Below are positions 1 through 5,912 of a stretch of DNA of 8,458 nucleotides, one piece after another. The stretch's first letter is position 1. The number at the start of each line of letters is the position of its first letter. The position numbers were made by a program, and so were the translations under genes. The notes beneath the pieces are model-generated. The model was given only the letters and a program-made list of their open reading frames with translations, was not told the DNA's origin and did not search any database. Source of the DNA: CAYTLQ01 sp964438715. Lineage in GTDB: Bacteria; Bacteroidota; Ignavibacteria; Ignavibacteriales; Ignavibacteriaceae. The stretch spans positions 1 through 8,458 of the forward strand of contig CAYTLQ010000018.1 in assembly GCA_964438715.1 (NCBI GenBank), written 5' to 3'.

Positions 1-360
1 TAAAGCGATATTGATTTGAGAACGGTGATAATTATTCGTTTCGGAAACGGAGACTGTGCTTGTGCCATAATACGACAGAGGCTCTGAAAATTTTTCTCTT
101 CCCGGAAGGGCCACTTCAATAAGTGAGGCTTCTGAACGGCGGAGGGAAATTTTGTAGCCCATTATTTCATATTCTACGGGGTCTTTCAAGGGTGCATTTT
201 TAATAACGGTAACCTTCTGTCCACGCACAAATCCCATTTCAGTTATGCGTTTTCTGAAAGCGCCCTGACCGGCAACCCGTACAATAACGGCTTCATCTCC
301 GGTGTATAACTCGCTAAGCCGCAGGGGCTGAATTCTTGTAGTAGTGGTTTGTTCTTTCAT
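1..360 (-). CDS. feoB: FeoAB fusion ferrous iron transporter, N-terminal part (cut by window edge)
   Basis: This is the first 120 codons of a Fe(II) importer; the rest lies left of the window. Residues 13-83 form a FeoA (SH3-like) domain: LSELYTGDEAVIVRVAG, then GAFRKRITEMGF, then KNAPLKDPVEYEIMGYKISL and LRRSEASLIEV. These are the hallmarks of the FeoA half of Bacteroidota-type FeoAB fusions. Residues 84-113 look like a flexible linker, and the window ends on INIAL, the usual first strand of the FeoB G domain, so a Walker A (GNPNxGKT) should follow immediately. FeoB is an inner-membrane, GTPase-coupled Fe2+ transporter. The ATG lies 2 nt after the stop of the upstream porin gene, so the two are almost certainly co-transcribed. 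No separate Shine-Dalgarno is visible. Identification of the FeoA domain is firm; the FeoB part is inferred from the linker and the final residues. Confidence 0.9.
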   Translation of the reverse strand, partial: MKEQTTTTRIQPLRLSELYTGDEAVIVRVAGQGAFRKRITEMGFVRGQKVTVIKNAPLKDPVEYEIMGYKISLRRSEASLIEVALPGREKFSEPLSYYGTSTVSVSETNNYHRSQINIAL

Positions 361-362
361 AT

Positions 363-1516
363 CTAAAAAGTAAATCCAAACTGCATTGAAGCAACTATTG
401 CATTTTGCAATTGCGCATTACAGCCGGATGGATTAATTATGTATTGAAAATCGGGTTTAATAAAAAATTTGTCTGTTAGTGGAGCTTTATAAGCAAGTTC
501 AAGAACAGCTTCATTCCTGTTAATTGTATTTCGGAAGAGTGCATTTGCAAATGCAACCCCGAGTTCATCGGAAAATTCTGTACTCAGAATTCCGGAAACG
601 CTAAAGCCCGCACTATAGTAAAGTTTATTAAATGATGATACAGATGGTGCCGCAGAGAACTGTGAAAAAAGAGTGACAGAAGGTACACCGGTTTCTCTTT
701 TTGTAATGGCTTGTTCTACCACATAATAAATACCATAATCGTTCTTGCATTTATTCGAATATGTCCGTGTTTCGGAATTTATAAAGTAGCCACCTATTTT
801 GACAGTTCCGGGCAGATTATCGAGAATATTTACCGATGCTGAATATTCCGAAACAATGAGGTAGCCATCTCTCTGACAGATTTTCCAGTTCAGATTATAA
901 GGATTATTTTCAAGGTCATCGGCAAATCCGTCAAAAATTCCGGCTTTTATTGTAGAAGCATCTGTAAGTTTAAAAATTGCTGAGATACCGGGCGCAGTAA
1001 GTGGAAAAACGGGAGGATTGCTCTCAGATGCAATGGTAGAGTGAAGTCCGAAAGAGCTGTTTTGGAATAAGGCTCCGGTCCTACTGCCGGCAAATTCCGC
1101 ATTCATATCCTGTAATCCGATTCCTGTAATCCGATGACAAATGTACCTTCTTTGTAGGAATGTCGGTACTGTAATTCAAAAATATAAGTATGAGAGCCAG
1201 CCTCTATGTTAGAAACACCCTGAAAATCACCCACAAATACCTCAGAAGGTTTTCCACCATGAGTATTAGCCACATTAAGAAAAATATTTCCTGTACCGGG
1301 AATTAATGGTACATGGAATTCCATATTAATTTTCCATTGAATCAGACCAAGATATACTGAGCCTGTCCGTAATCCACCTCTGATATTTGCGACGGTATTG
1401 CCCAGGTATGTGGTTTCGGGTGTGATTTTCATAAATTGCTGAGAAAAAGTAACATTGTAGCAAAGTGCTGTAAGAATAATTGAATTTTGAACGAATTGAC
1501 AAATACGCGTTTTCAT
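363..1516 (-). pseudogene. OprB-family outer-membrane porin, frame broken by a 14-bp duplication
   Basis: Two consecutive frames encode the two parts of one OprB-type (carbohydrate-selective porin family) beta-barrel. The first (1516-1103, 137 aa) has a signal peptide (MKTRICQFVQ, a hydrophobic stretch, then VTFSQQ) and the OprB motifs GGLRTGSVYLGL, NTHGGKPSE and GDFQGVSNIEA. The second (1106-363, 247 aa) continues with NAEFAGSRTGALFQNSSFG, PLTAPG and PDFQYIINPSG and ends in Phe, as outer-membrane barrels do. The break coincides with an exact 14-bp tandem duplication (1108-1135). Removing one copy gives a continuous 380-codon frame reading VIGLQDMNAEFAG across the joint. The ATG at 1516 is chosen because a longer TTG start (1567) would lie inside the promoter. 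The stop is 2 nt before feoAB, suggesting a role in iron passage across the outer membrane, although the family name implies sugars. It could be a true null allele, a slippage-reversible allele, or an assembly error. Confidence 0.85.
1108..1135. repeat. Exact 14-bp tandem duplication inside the porin gene
   Basis: TCCTGTAATCCGAT occurs at 1108-1121 and again at 1122-1135 with no mismatch and no spacer. Fourteen is not a multiple of three, so the extra copy shifts the porin frame and produces the stop at 1105-1103. The reading frames on either side join perfectly if one copy is removed. Confidence 0.97.
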
Positions 1517-1536
1517 AAAGCTACCATAGTACATAC

Positions 1537-1568
1537 CAAAACTACGGTATCTATGGGTGTGTCTCAAT
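1537..1568 (-). promoter_or_regulatory. Bacteroidota-type promoter for the porin-feoAB operon
   Basis: On the minus strand, ATTG (1568-1565) is followed by exactly 20 nt and then TAGTTTTG (1544-1537), matching the Bacteroidota sigma-A pattern TTTG-N19-21-TAnnTTTG. The expected transcription start lies a few nt downstream, about 15 nt ahead of the ATG at 1516, giving a short leader. This argues against the upstream in-frame starts at 1567 (TTG) and 1534 (ATG). Prediction from pattern only. Confidence 0.55.
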
Positions 1569-1571
1569 CCC

Positions 1572-1591
1572 TCTTAGTGGTGATTCTAAGA
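1572..1591. promoter_or_regulatory. 20-bp inverted repeat upstream of the porin promoter, candidate operator
   Basis: TCTTAG (1572-1577) and CTAAGA (1586-1591) form a perfect 6-bp dyad around an 8-nt centre. It ends only 3 nt upstream of the ATTG -33 element of the porin promoter, a position typical for an activator site. It is not followed by a T-run in either direction, so it is a poor terminator. The binding protein is unknown; the adjacent LuxR-type regulator is one candidate. The 113-nt gap between the regulator stop and the porin ATG holds only this and the promoter. Confidence 0.35.
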
Positions 1592-1629
1592 CCCTTAATT
1601 AGCCAAAAATAGGGATAAAGGGGGGTGTT

Positions 1630-2226
1630 TTATGAGAATTCGTCCAATTTTACAAGATTTTTGACTACGGCGTAAATAGTTAAGCCGGAAACGGATTTAA
1701 TTCCGGTCTTATGAGTAATGTTTTTTCGGTGTGAAATTACCGTATGAACAGAAATAAACAGCTTTTCAGCAATTTCTTTGTTGGAATAACCGGTTACCAG
1801 CAATGTAAGTACTTCCAGTTCGCGCTCAGAAAGTACCTGTCCCTGCTGTCCTTCTGCACCTGCTTTTTGGGTTACGAGTTTTTGTATTTGTTCTACGATT
1901 TCACCGGGCTGTAGGTGAATATCGAGTAAACTGTCAAATACAGAAAGCAGTTTCGGATCGAAATAGGTGTAAATAAGTCCAATGAGAATAAGATCAGGTG
2001 AGTCTTCTTTCAGGGTAACAGCAAAATCCTTTTTTTGCAGTATGATTGAAGGATTGGCAACAACAAGTTTTACCGGGTTTCTTTGGACAGCCTGTTCAAG
2101 TTCATCCGGGCTGAAGACAGTGATAATTTTACTGCAGATACCACTTCGCTCAAGAATAATTTTTACTCCCTCACTTACAATGGCAGAGCTCTCGGCAATA
2201 ACACATATCATGTGGTTGTCGGTCAT
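1630..2226 (-). CDS. LuxR-family regulator with degenerate receiver domain
   Basis: A 198-aa DNA-binding regulator. Residues 6-118 have the size and hydrophobic pattern of a CheY-like receiver (VIAESSAIVSEGVKIIL at the start), but the acidic pair is reduced to ES and the phospho-acceptor position reads VVANPS, with Asn58 where Asp is expected. The usual conserved Lys region is also absent. Residues 132-192 are a good LuxR/GerE helix-turn-helix: LSERELEVLTLLVTGYSNKE, IAEKLFISVHTVISHRKNI, then LTIYAVVKNLV. The domain therefore probably does not depend on phosphorylation. The ATG overlaps the stop of the hemerythrin gene (ATGA, 4 nt), so translation is likely coupled; Met6 is an alternative start. 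I recall similar Asn-Pro regulators beside hemerythrin genes in Bacteroidales; their signal is not known to me. The partner protein may supply it. Confidence 0.85.
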   Translation of the reverse strand: MTDNHMICVIAESSAIVSEGVKIILERSGICSKIITVFSPDELEQAVQRNPVKLVVANPSIILQKKDFAVTLKEDSPDLILIGLIYTYFDPKLLSVFDSLLDIHLQPGEIVEQIQKLVTQKAGAEGQQGQVLSERELEVLTLLVTGYSNKEIAEKLFISVHTVISHRKNITHKTGIKSVSGLTIYAVVKNLVKLDEFS

Positions 2227-2951
2227 TTGAACTCAACCAACCTTTTTTCCATCGCCTCTACCAAAGGTATGAGAATAAAGTCTTCTACTTTTGAGTGGAT
2301 TTCGAGATCATATTCAAATTCAAAGAGTGTAAACAGAAGTCTGCGGCGGATAGAGCGTCCTTTTTTCTCCGGGAGGTACCGAATAAGCAGGTTTTTCAGA
2401 TCATCGAGTTTGCTGTTTACATCATCGTGGTGGTTTTTATATTCATCTACCGAAAAACTGCTTTCGAACGCAGTCGCTTCGTTTTTCAGAATACGCTTAT
2501 TCAGTTTATTAACATAGGGAAATACTGTCTGCTCTTCATATTCAAGGTGATCTTTAAGTTCGGCAACATATTCGTTAAAGAATTTTTCCAGCATAGCAAC
2601 GGAGCCCGATCCGTTTACTTCTCCCATTTCTTTAATATAATTATGGATAGCAGGGCATTTCTCATTCAGATAGTAACTGTGGCAGCGCTGCAGGAATGCA
2701 ATAATAACGGAAATATCTTTGTCAGAGAGTTCCTTTTCCGGCTTGTAAGAATAGCCCATGTATTGATTGGCAAAGGAAAGAAAAACATCCGGATTAATTT
2801 TATTTGCCGCACATACCTCTGCGACTGTATCATCTTGTACTGCCAGATCCATACCGAGATGTTCCATCATCAAAATAAGATGATGATTCTGAAGTAATAT
2901 TTCGGCCATTTTACTCTCTTTAGTAATAATGCCGCCGGTAGTTTGTCTCAT
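2223..2951 (-). CDS. Hemerythrin-like di-iron protein, RIC/YtfE/ScdA type
   Basis: A 242-aa soluble, mostly helical protein. Residues 14-63 resemble the small N-terminal domain (DUF542/ScdA_N) of RIC proteins, but the Cys-Cys-Gly-Gly motif of E. coli YtfE is replaced by AVQD. The rest is a hemerythrin four-helix bundle in which all six expected di-iron ligands can be assigned: His91, His135 and Glu139 (HLEYE), His174 or His175 (NHHDD), and His219 and Glu223 (HSKVE). RIC proteins help repair iron centres after NO or oxidative damage; other hemerythrin-like proteins sense O2 or NO. The start at 2951 is supported by GAAAGG 5 nt upstream and a promoter-like site at 2978-3009; Met15 is an alternative. 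It overlaps the downstream regulator by 4 nt, which suggests one functional unit, possibly a di-iron sensor with its transcription factor. Family assignment is firm; the specific role is inferred. Confidence 0.88.
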   Translation of the reverse strand: MRQTTGGIITKESKMAEILLQNHHLILMMEHLGMDLAVQDDTVAEVCAANKINPDVFLSFANQYMGYSYKPEKELSDKDISVIIAFLQRCHSYYLNEKCPAIHNYIKEMGEVNGSGSVAMLEKFFNEYVAELKDHLEYEEQTVFPYVNKLNKRILKNEATAFESSFSVDEYKNHHDDVNSKLDDLKNLLIRYLPEKKGRSIRRRLLFTLFEFEYDLEIHSKVEDFILIPLVEAMEKRLVEFK

Positions 2952-2977
2952 AATAACCTTTCAAAGAAAATTCTGTT

Positions 2978-3009
2978 CAAAAATAGAGCAGAGAAGTATT
3001 AATTGCAAT
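2978..3009 (-). promoter_or_regulatory. Bacteroidota-type promoter for the hemerythrin-regulator operon
   Basis: On the minus strand, ATTG (3009-3006), a 20-nt spacer, then TATTTTTG (2985-2978), again fitting TTTG-N19-21-TAnnTTTG. It has the same -33 variant and the same spacer length as the porin promoter. The predicted transcript would start about 20 nt ahead of the ATG at 2951 and include the GAAAGG ribosome site at 2957-2962. Confidence 0.6.
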
Positions 3010-3117
3010 GAGTAATAATAATCCACAAAATTAGGTTGAAAGTGCATCTGATAAATTTCAGTCTCCCGGCATTTTTTGTGATAAAATTTCCAGATAAAAA
3101 AATCGAATCAGGAAATA

Positions 3118-3133
3118 TCCATTTAAAGATGGA
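3118..3133. repeat. 16-bp near-palindrome, candidate operator for the efflux operon
   Basis: TCCATTTAAAGATGGA: the outer five pairs are perfect, with one G-T wobble and one A-T pair further in. It lies about 100 nt upstream of the adaptor start. No T-run follows, so a regulatory dyad is more likely than a terminator. Short AT-rich dyads also occur by chance. Confidence 0.25.
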
Positions 3134-3234
3134 TTTGAAGTGATCTGTACGAAGCTGAAAAGTGGAGAAATCTTACATTTTCTTTAAGATAAGGAATGAG
3201 TATTTTACAATGATGTAAATGAAAATTGGTAATT

Positions 3235-4608
3235 ATGACTGAAATGCCCTCAAAAAATAACGAGGTAAATCCCATACCCGACTCACTTCTCAAGGGAGAA
3301 AAGACCGCTGGCCAAACAGCTAAATATTTGAAAATTCTTACCGGGGGAAGCGGTAAAGCCCGCATAATGAAAGCCCTGCTTTTGCTTGCCTTGCTAATTA
3401 CGGTAATTGTTCTTTTAATACCATCCACGGAAAACGATTCAATACCGGTATTCTTAGTAAAAAAAGATAAGTTTCTTATTACGATTACCGAGAGTGGGGA
3501 AATTAGTGCGAAAGAAGCCGTATCAATAACCACACCGCGTGTACGAGGTAATATTAAAATAGTATATCTTATTCCCGAGGGCACTTATGTTAAACCGGGT
3601 GATGTGGTTGTACAATTCGATCCGACTGAGGCATTAAACAATCTCAAGGATGCTGAAGCAAAGTTAGAAGTGGCATTATCAGATCGTGATAAACTTCTTG
3701 CAAATCATAAGTCCACCATGACAAGGATGGAGTCGGACCTTAAAGGCGCTGAACTTACTTTTGAGCTTTCAAAACTGAATCTTGAACAGATGAAGTTTGA
3801 AGCAGAAATTAAACAGCAAGAGGCACAGTTACAGCACAAACGAAATGAGTTAAGTTTTCAAAAGGCAAAACAGGATCTGGAGTCGCAAAAGATTATCCAG
3901 AAATCGGAACTGAATAAAGTAGATATTGACATTCAACAGAGGCGTAATGATCTTGAAAAAGCACAGAGAGATCTGGAAATGCTCACACTTACCGCGCCCA
4001 AGGAAGGACTTGTGGTGTATGAACAAAATTGGAGCACGGGGAGAAAGATTGCGATAGGAGATACGCCATGGCCGGGTATGACGCTTATAACTTTGCCTGA
4101 CCTCTCAACCATGCAGAGCATAACCTATGTAAACGAGGTGGATGTAAGCCGTGTTCAAAAGGGTCAGAAAGTACTTGTAACTCTTGATGCATTCCGCGAC
4201 AGCACATTCACCGGAGAAATTGCAAGTGTTGCATCACTCGGCAGAGCAAAAGATGGTAACTCCAGTATTAAGGTATTTGAAATTTTTGTTACAATTCTCT
4301 CGCAGTCGGAAATATTAAAACCGGGCATGACTACAAGTAACCGGATTATTGTAAATGAGATTCCTTCTGTTTTATTTGTTCCTCATGAAAGCGTATTTGA
4401 TAATGGCGGCAGTCCTTATGTATTCGTAAAAAACGGCTCCGGCTTTGAGAAGAAGAAAGTGAAACTCGGCGCGAAAGGAGAAGATTTCATCATCATAACT
4501 GAGGGTATTAAAGAAAACGACGAAGTAGCTCTTGTGGATCCAACAGTAATTCCAAAAGATGAAGAGCAGGAGAGTTCTAATCAGTCATCACCGGGATATA
4601 GCAACTAA
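3235..4608 (+). CDS. Periplasmic adaptor (membrane fusion protein), HlyD/MacA type
   Basis: Counting from ATG 3235 the protein has 457 residues; a TTG 9 nt upstream also opens the frame, and ATG 3244 is another option. No strong ribosome site decides between them. A cytoplasmic tail of about 43 residues is followed by one membrane helix (MKALLLLALLITVIVLLIPS, about 45-64). The first half of the lipoyl domain is around 85-130 (PEGTYVKPGDVVVQFD). A long charged coiled-coil hairpin spans about 132-250, and the second lipoyl half follows (LTAPKEGLVVYEQN...GDTPWPGM). Beta-barrel and membrane-proximal domains run to about residue 435 (NEVDVSRVQKGQKVLVTLDA, LKPGMTTSNRIIV, VFVPHESVF type strands). 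The end is a hydrophilic tail. It should bridge the inner-membrane permease to the TolC-like protein. Its stop overlaps the permease start by 1 nt (TAATG), so the genes are co-translated. The substrate cannot be told. Confidence 0.92.
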   Translation: MTEMPSKNNEVNPIPDSLLKGEKTAGQTAKYLKILTGGSGKARIMKALLLLALLITVIVLLIPSTENDSIPVFLVKKDKFLITITESGEISAKEAVSITTPRVRGNIKIVYLIPEGTYVKPGDVVVQFDPTEALNNLKDAEAKLEVALSDRDKLLANHKSTMTRMESDLKGAELTFELSKLNLEQMKFEAEIKQQEAQLQHKRNELSFQKAKQDLESQKIIQKSELNKVDIDIQQRRNDLEKAQRDLEMLTLTAPKEGLVVYEQNWSTGRKIAIGDTPWPGMTLITLPDLSTMQSITYVNEVDVSRVQKGQKVLVTLDAFRDSTFTGEIASVASLGRAKDGNSSIKVFEIFVTILSQSEILKPGMTTSNRIIVNEIPSVLFVPHESVFDNGGSPYVFVKNGSGFEKKKVKLGAKGEDFIIITEGIKENDEVALVDPTVIPKDEEQESSNQSSPGYSN

Positions 4609-5912
4609 TGCATACAACTGAGTCACTGAAGGTAGGACTTCACGGATTGTTATCAAATAAGACCCGTGCACTTTTAACAATGCTCGGTATTCTCTTTGGT
4701 GTGGCTTCAGTTATTGCTATGATGTCTATAGGGGAGGGCGCCAGACAGGAGACACTACAGCAAATTGAATTACTTGGTACAAATAATATTATAATAAATA
4801 AAAAAGTCGTTTCACTTCCCGGTACCGCGGAAAAAATGCAATTCTCCCCGGGACTCACGCTTAAAGATGCAGAGTCTGTTCAGAATATTAATCCTTTTAT
4901 TGAGAGTATAACACCGGTGCGTGAAAGTGAGTTTGAGGTCGCCTACCGCTCTGTTGTTGAGAATATGAAAATCATTGGTACAACGCCGAATTATCCTTTA
5001 ACATTTAACTCCAGGATATTATCCGGATCATTCTTTAAAGAATATCATTATGCCGAATATGCAAATGTCTGTGTAATCGGGTTTGGTGTAAAAGAAAAAT
5101 TTTTCCGGTTCACTGACCCGCTGAAAGAAAGGATAAAAATAGGAAATCAGTGGTTTCAAATTATTGGTGTGGTTGCTCCAAAAAATATTTCTTCAGCAGG
5201 TACTAAGAGTTTTGGGATACGGAATTTTAATGAAGATATCTATGTGCCATTTAGTACAATGTCCACGAAAATGGAAAAAGTAGAAGTAAATGAACAGGTG
5301 GTGCAGATGACGAGAAGAGGAATGCGTTTTAATACTGAAGATGCAATAAAAATGGTGGACAAACTTTCTGTTGATCAATTAACGGTGAAAGTAAAGAATT
5401 CAGATCAACTCCGTCAGGCTGCCGCGTTAATTGAAAAAATACTTGACCGAAGACATTTCGGTATAAAGGATTTTGATATTATTCTGCCTGAGCAACTTCT
5501 CGAACAAAAACAAAAAACGCAGAAAATTTTTAATGTGGTTATGGGCGCAATAGCGGGAATCTCGTTGCTTGTTGGCGGCATCGGTATTATGAATATAATG
5601 CTTGCAAATATAATGGAGAGAACCCGCGAAATAGGAACAAGGCGGGCGGTTGGCGCTACTAAAAACGATATTCTTGCTCAGTTTCTCTTTGAAGCGATAA
5701 TAATGAGTATAACCGGAGGAATTCTGGGAATACTTACAGGCTTTATATTAACAAAACTCATCTCTTCGTATGCAAACTGGAATACTGTTATCTCAATGAC
5801 TGCTGTTTTTGTTTCGTTTTTTATTTCAGTTGCAACGGGTATTATTTTCGGGATATATCCGGCGAAAAAGGCCGCCGATAAAAATCCAATAGAATCACTT
5901 CGCTATGAATAA
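4608..5912 (+). CDS. MacB-type ABC transporter permease (no ATPase domain)
   Basis: A 434-aa inner-membrane protein of the MacB/FtsX permease superfamily with four membrane helices. TM1 is at about 18-42 (RALLTMLGILFGVASVIAMM, followed by SIGEGAR). A periplasmic MacB-PCD-like domain covers about 45-300. TM2 is around 310-332, TM3 around 355-385 and TM4 around 394-416. Between TM2 and TM3 is the family signature RTREIGTRRAVGATKNDI, the cytoplasmic coupling segment, and the C-terminus ends in AADKNPIESLRYE as usual. E. coli MacB carries an N-terminal ATPase on the same chain; here the protein starts directly at TM1, so a separate LolD/MacB-type ATPase is required and none is in the window. It probably acts as a mechanotransmission exporter of peptides, lipids or drugs with the flanking adaptor and TolC homologue. 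Its 3' end overlaps the next gene by 8 nt. Confidence 0.93.
   Translation: MHTTESLKVGLHGLLSNKTRALLTMLGILFGVASVIAMMSIGEGARQETLQQIELLGTNNIIINKKVVSLPGTAEKMQFSPGLTLKDAESVQNINPFIESITPVRESEFEVAYRSVVENMKIIGTTPNYPLTFNSRILSGSFFKEYHYAEYANVCVIGFGVKEKFFRFTDPLKERIKIGNQWFQIIGVVAPKNISSAGTKSFGIRNFNEDIYVPFSTMSTKMEKVEVNEQVVQMTRRGMRFNTEDAIKMVDKLSVDQLTVKVKNSDQLRQAAALIEKILDRRHFGIKDFDIILPEQLLEQKQKTQKIFNVVMGAIAGISLLVGGIGIMNIMLANIMERTREIGTRRAVGATKNDILAQFLFEAIIMSITGGILGILTGFILTKLISSYANWNTVISMTAVFVSFFISVATGIIFGIYPAKKAADKNPIESLRYE

Larger units (their letters stand above)
2952..3234. other. Divergent intergenic region between hemerythrin and efflux operons
   Basis: This 283-nt AT-rich region must hold promoters for both directions. 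The minus-strand promoter is recognisable (2978-3009). I find no good TAnnTTTG match for the plus-strand efflux operon; the nearest is TACATTTT ahead of the start, without a -33 partner. Two dyads are present: CTGA...TCAG at 3048-3061 (imperfect) and TCCAT...ATGGA at 3118-3133. Either could be an operator, but neither matches a known box. Confidence 0.5.

Noticed and set aside
1517..1567. N-terminal extension of the porin frame to a TTG at 1567
   Set aside because: It would place the start codon inside the -33 promoter element and put 17 non-signal residues ahead of a good signal peptide beginning at ATG 1516.
2295..2897. 200-codon plus-strand frame opposite the hemerythrin gene
   Set aside because: It is antisense to a gene with all di-iron ligands conserved, has low-complexity Phe/Ile-rich composition, and no recognisable domain.
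3004..3022. Possible Fur box (ATTATTATTACTCATTG on the minus strand) just upstream of the hemerythrin promoter
   Set aside because: It matches the Fur consensus at only about half of the positions in AT-rich sequence, which is expected by chance, even though iron regulation would make sense here.
3123..3584. 153-codon minus-strand frame in the divergent region and adaptor gene
   Set aside because: Mostly antisense to the adaptor's tail and membrane helix, with no ribosome site or recognisable domain.
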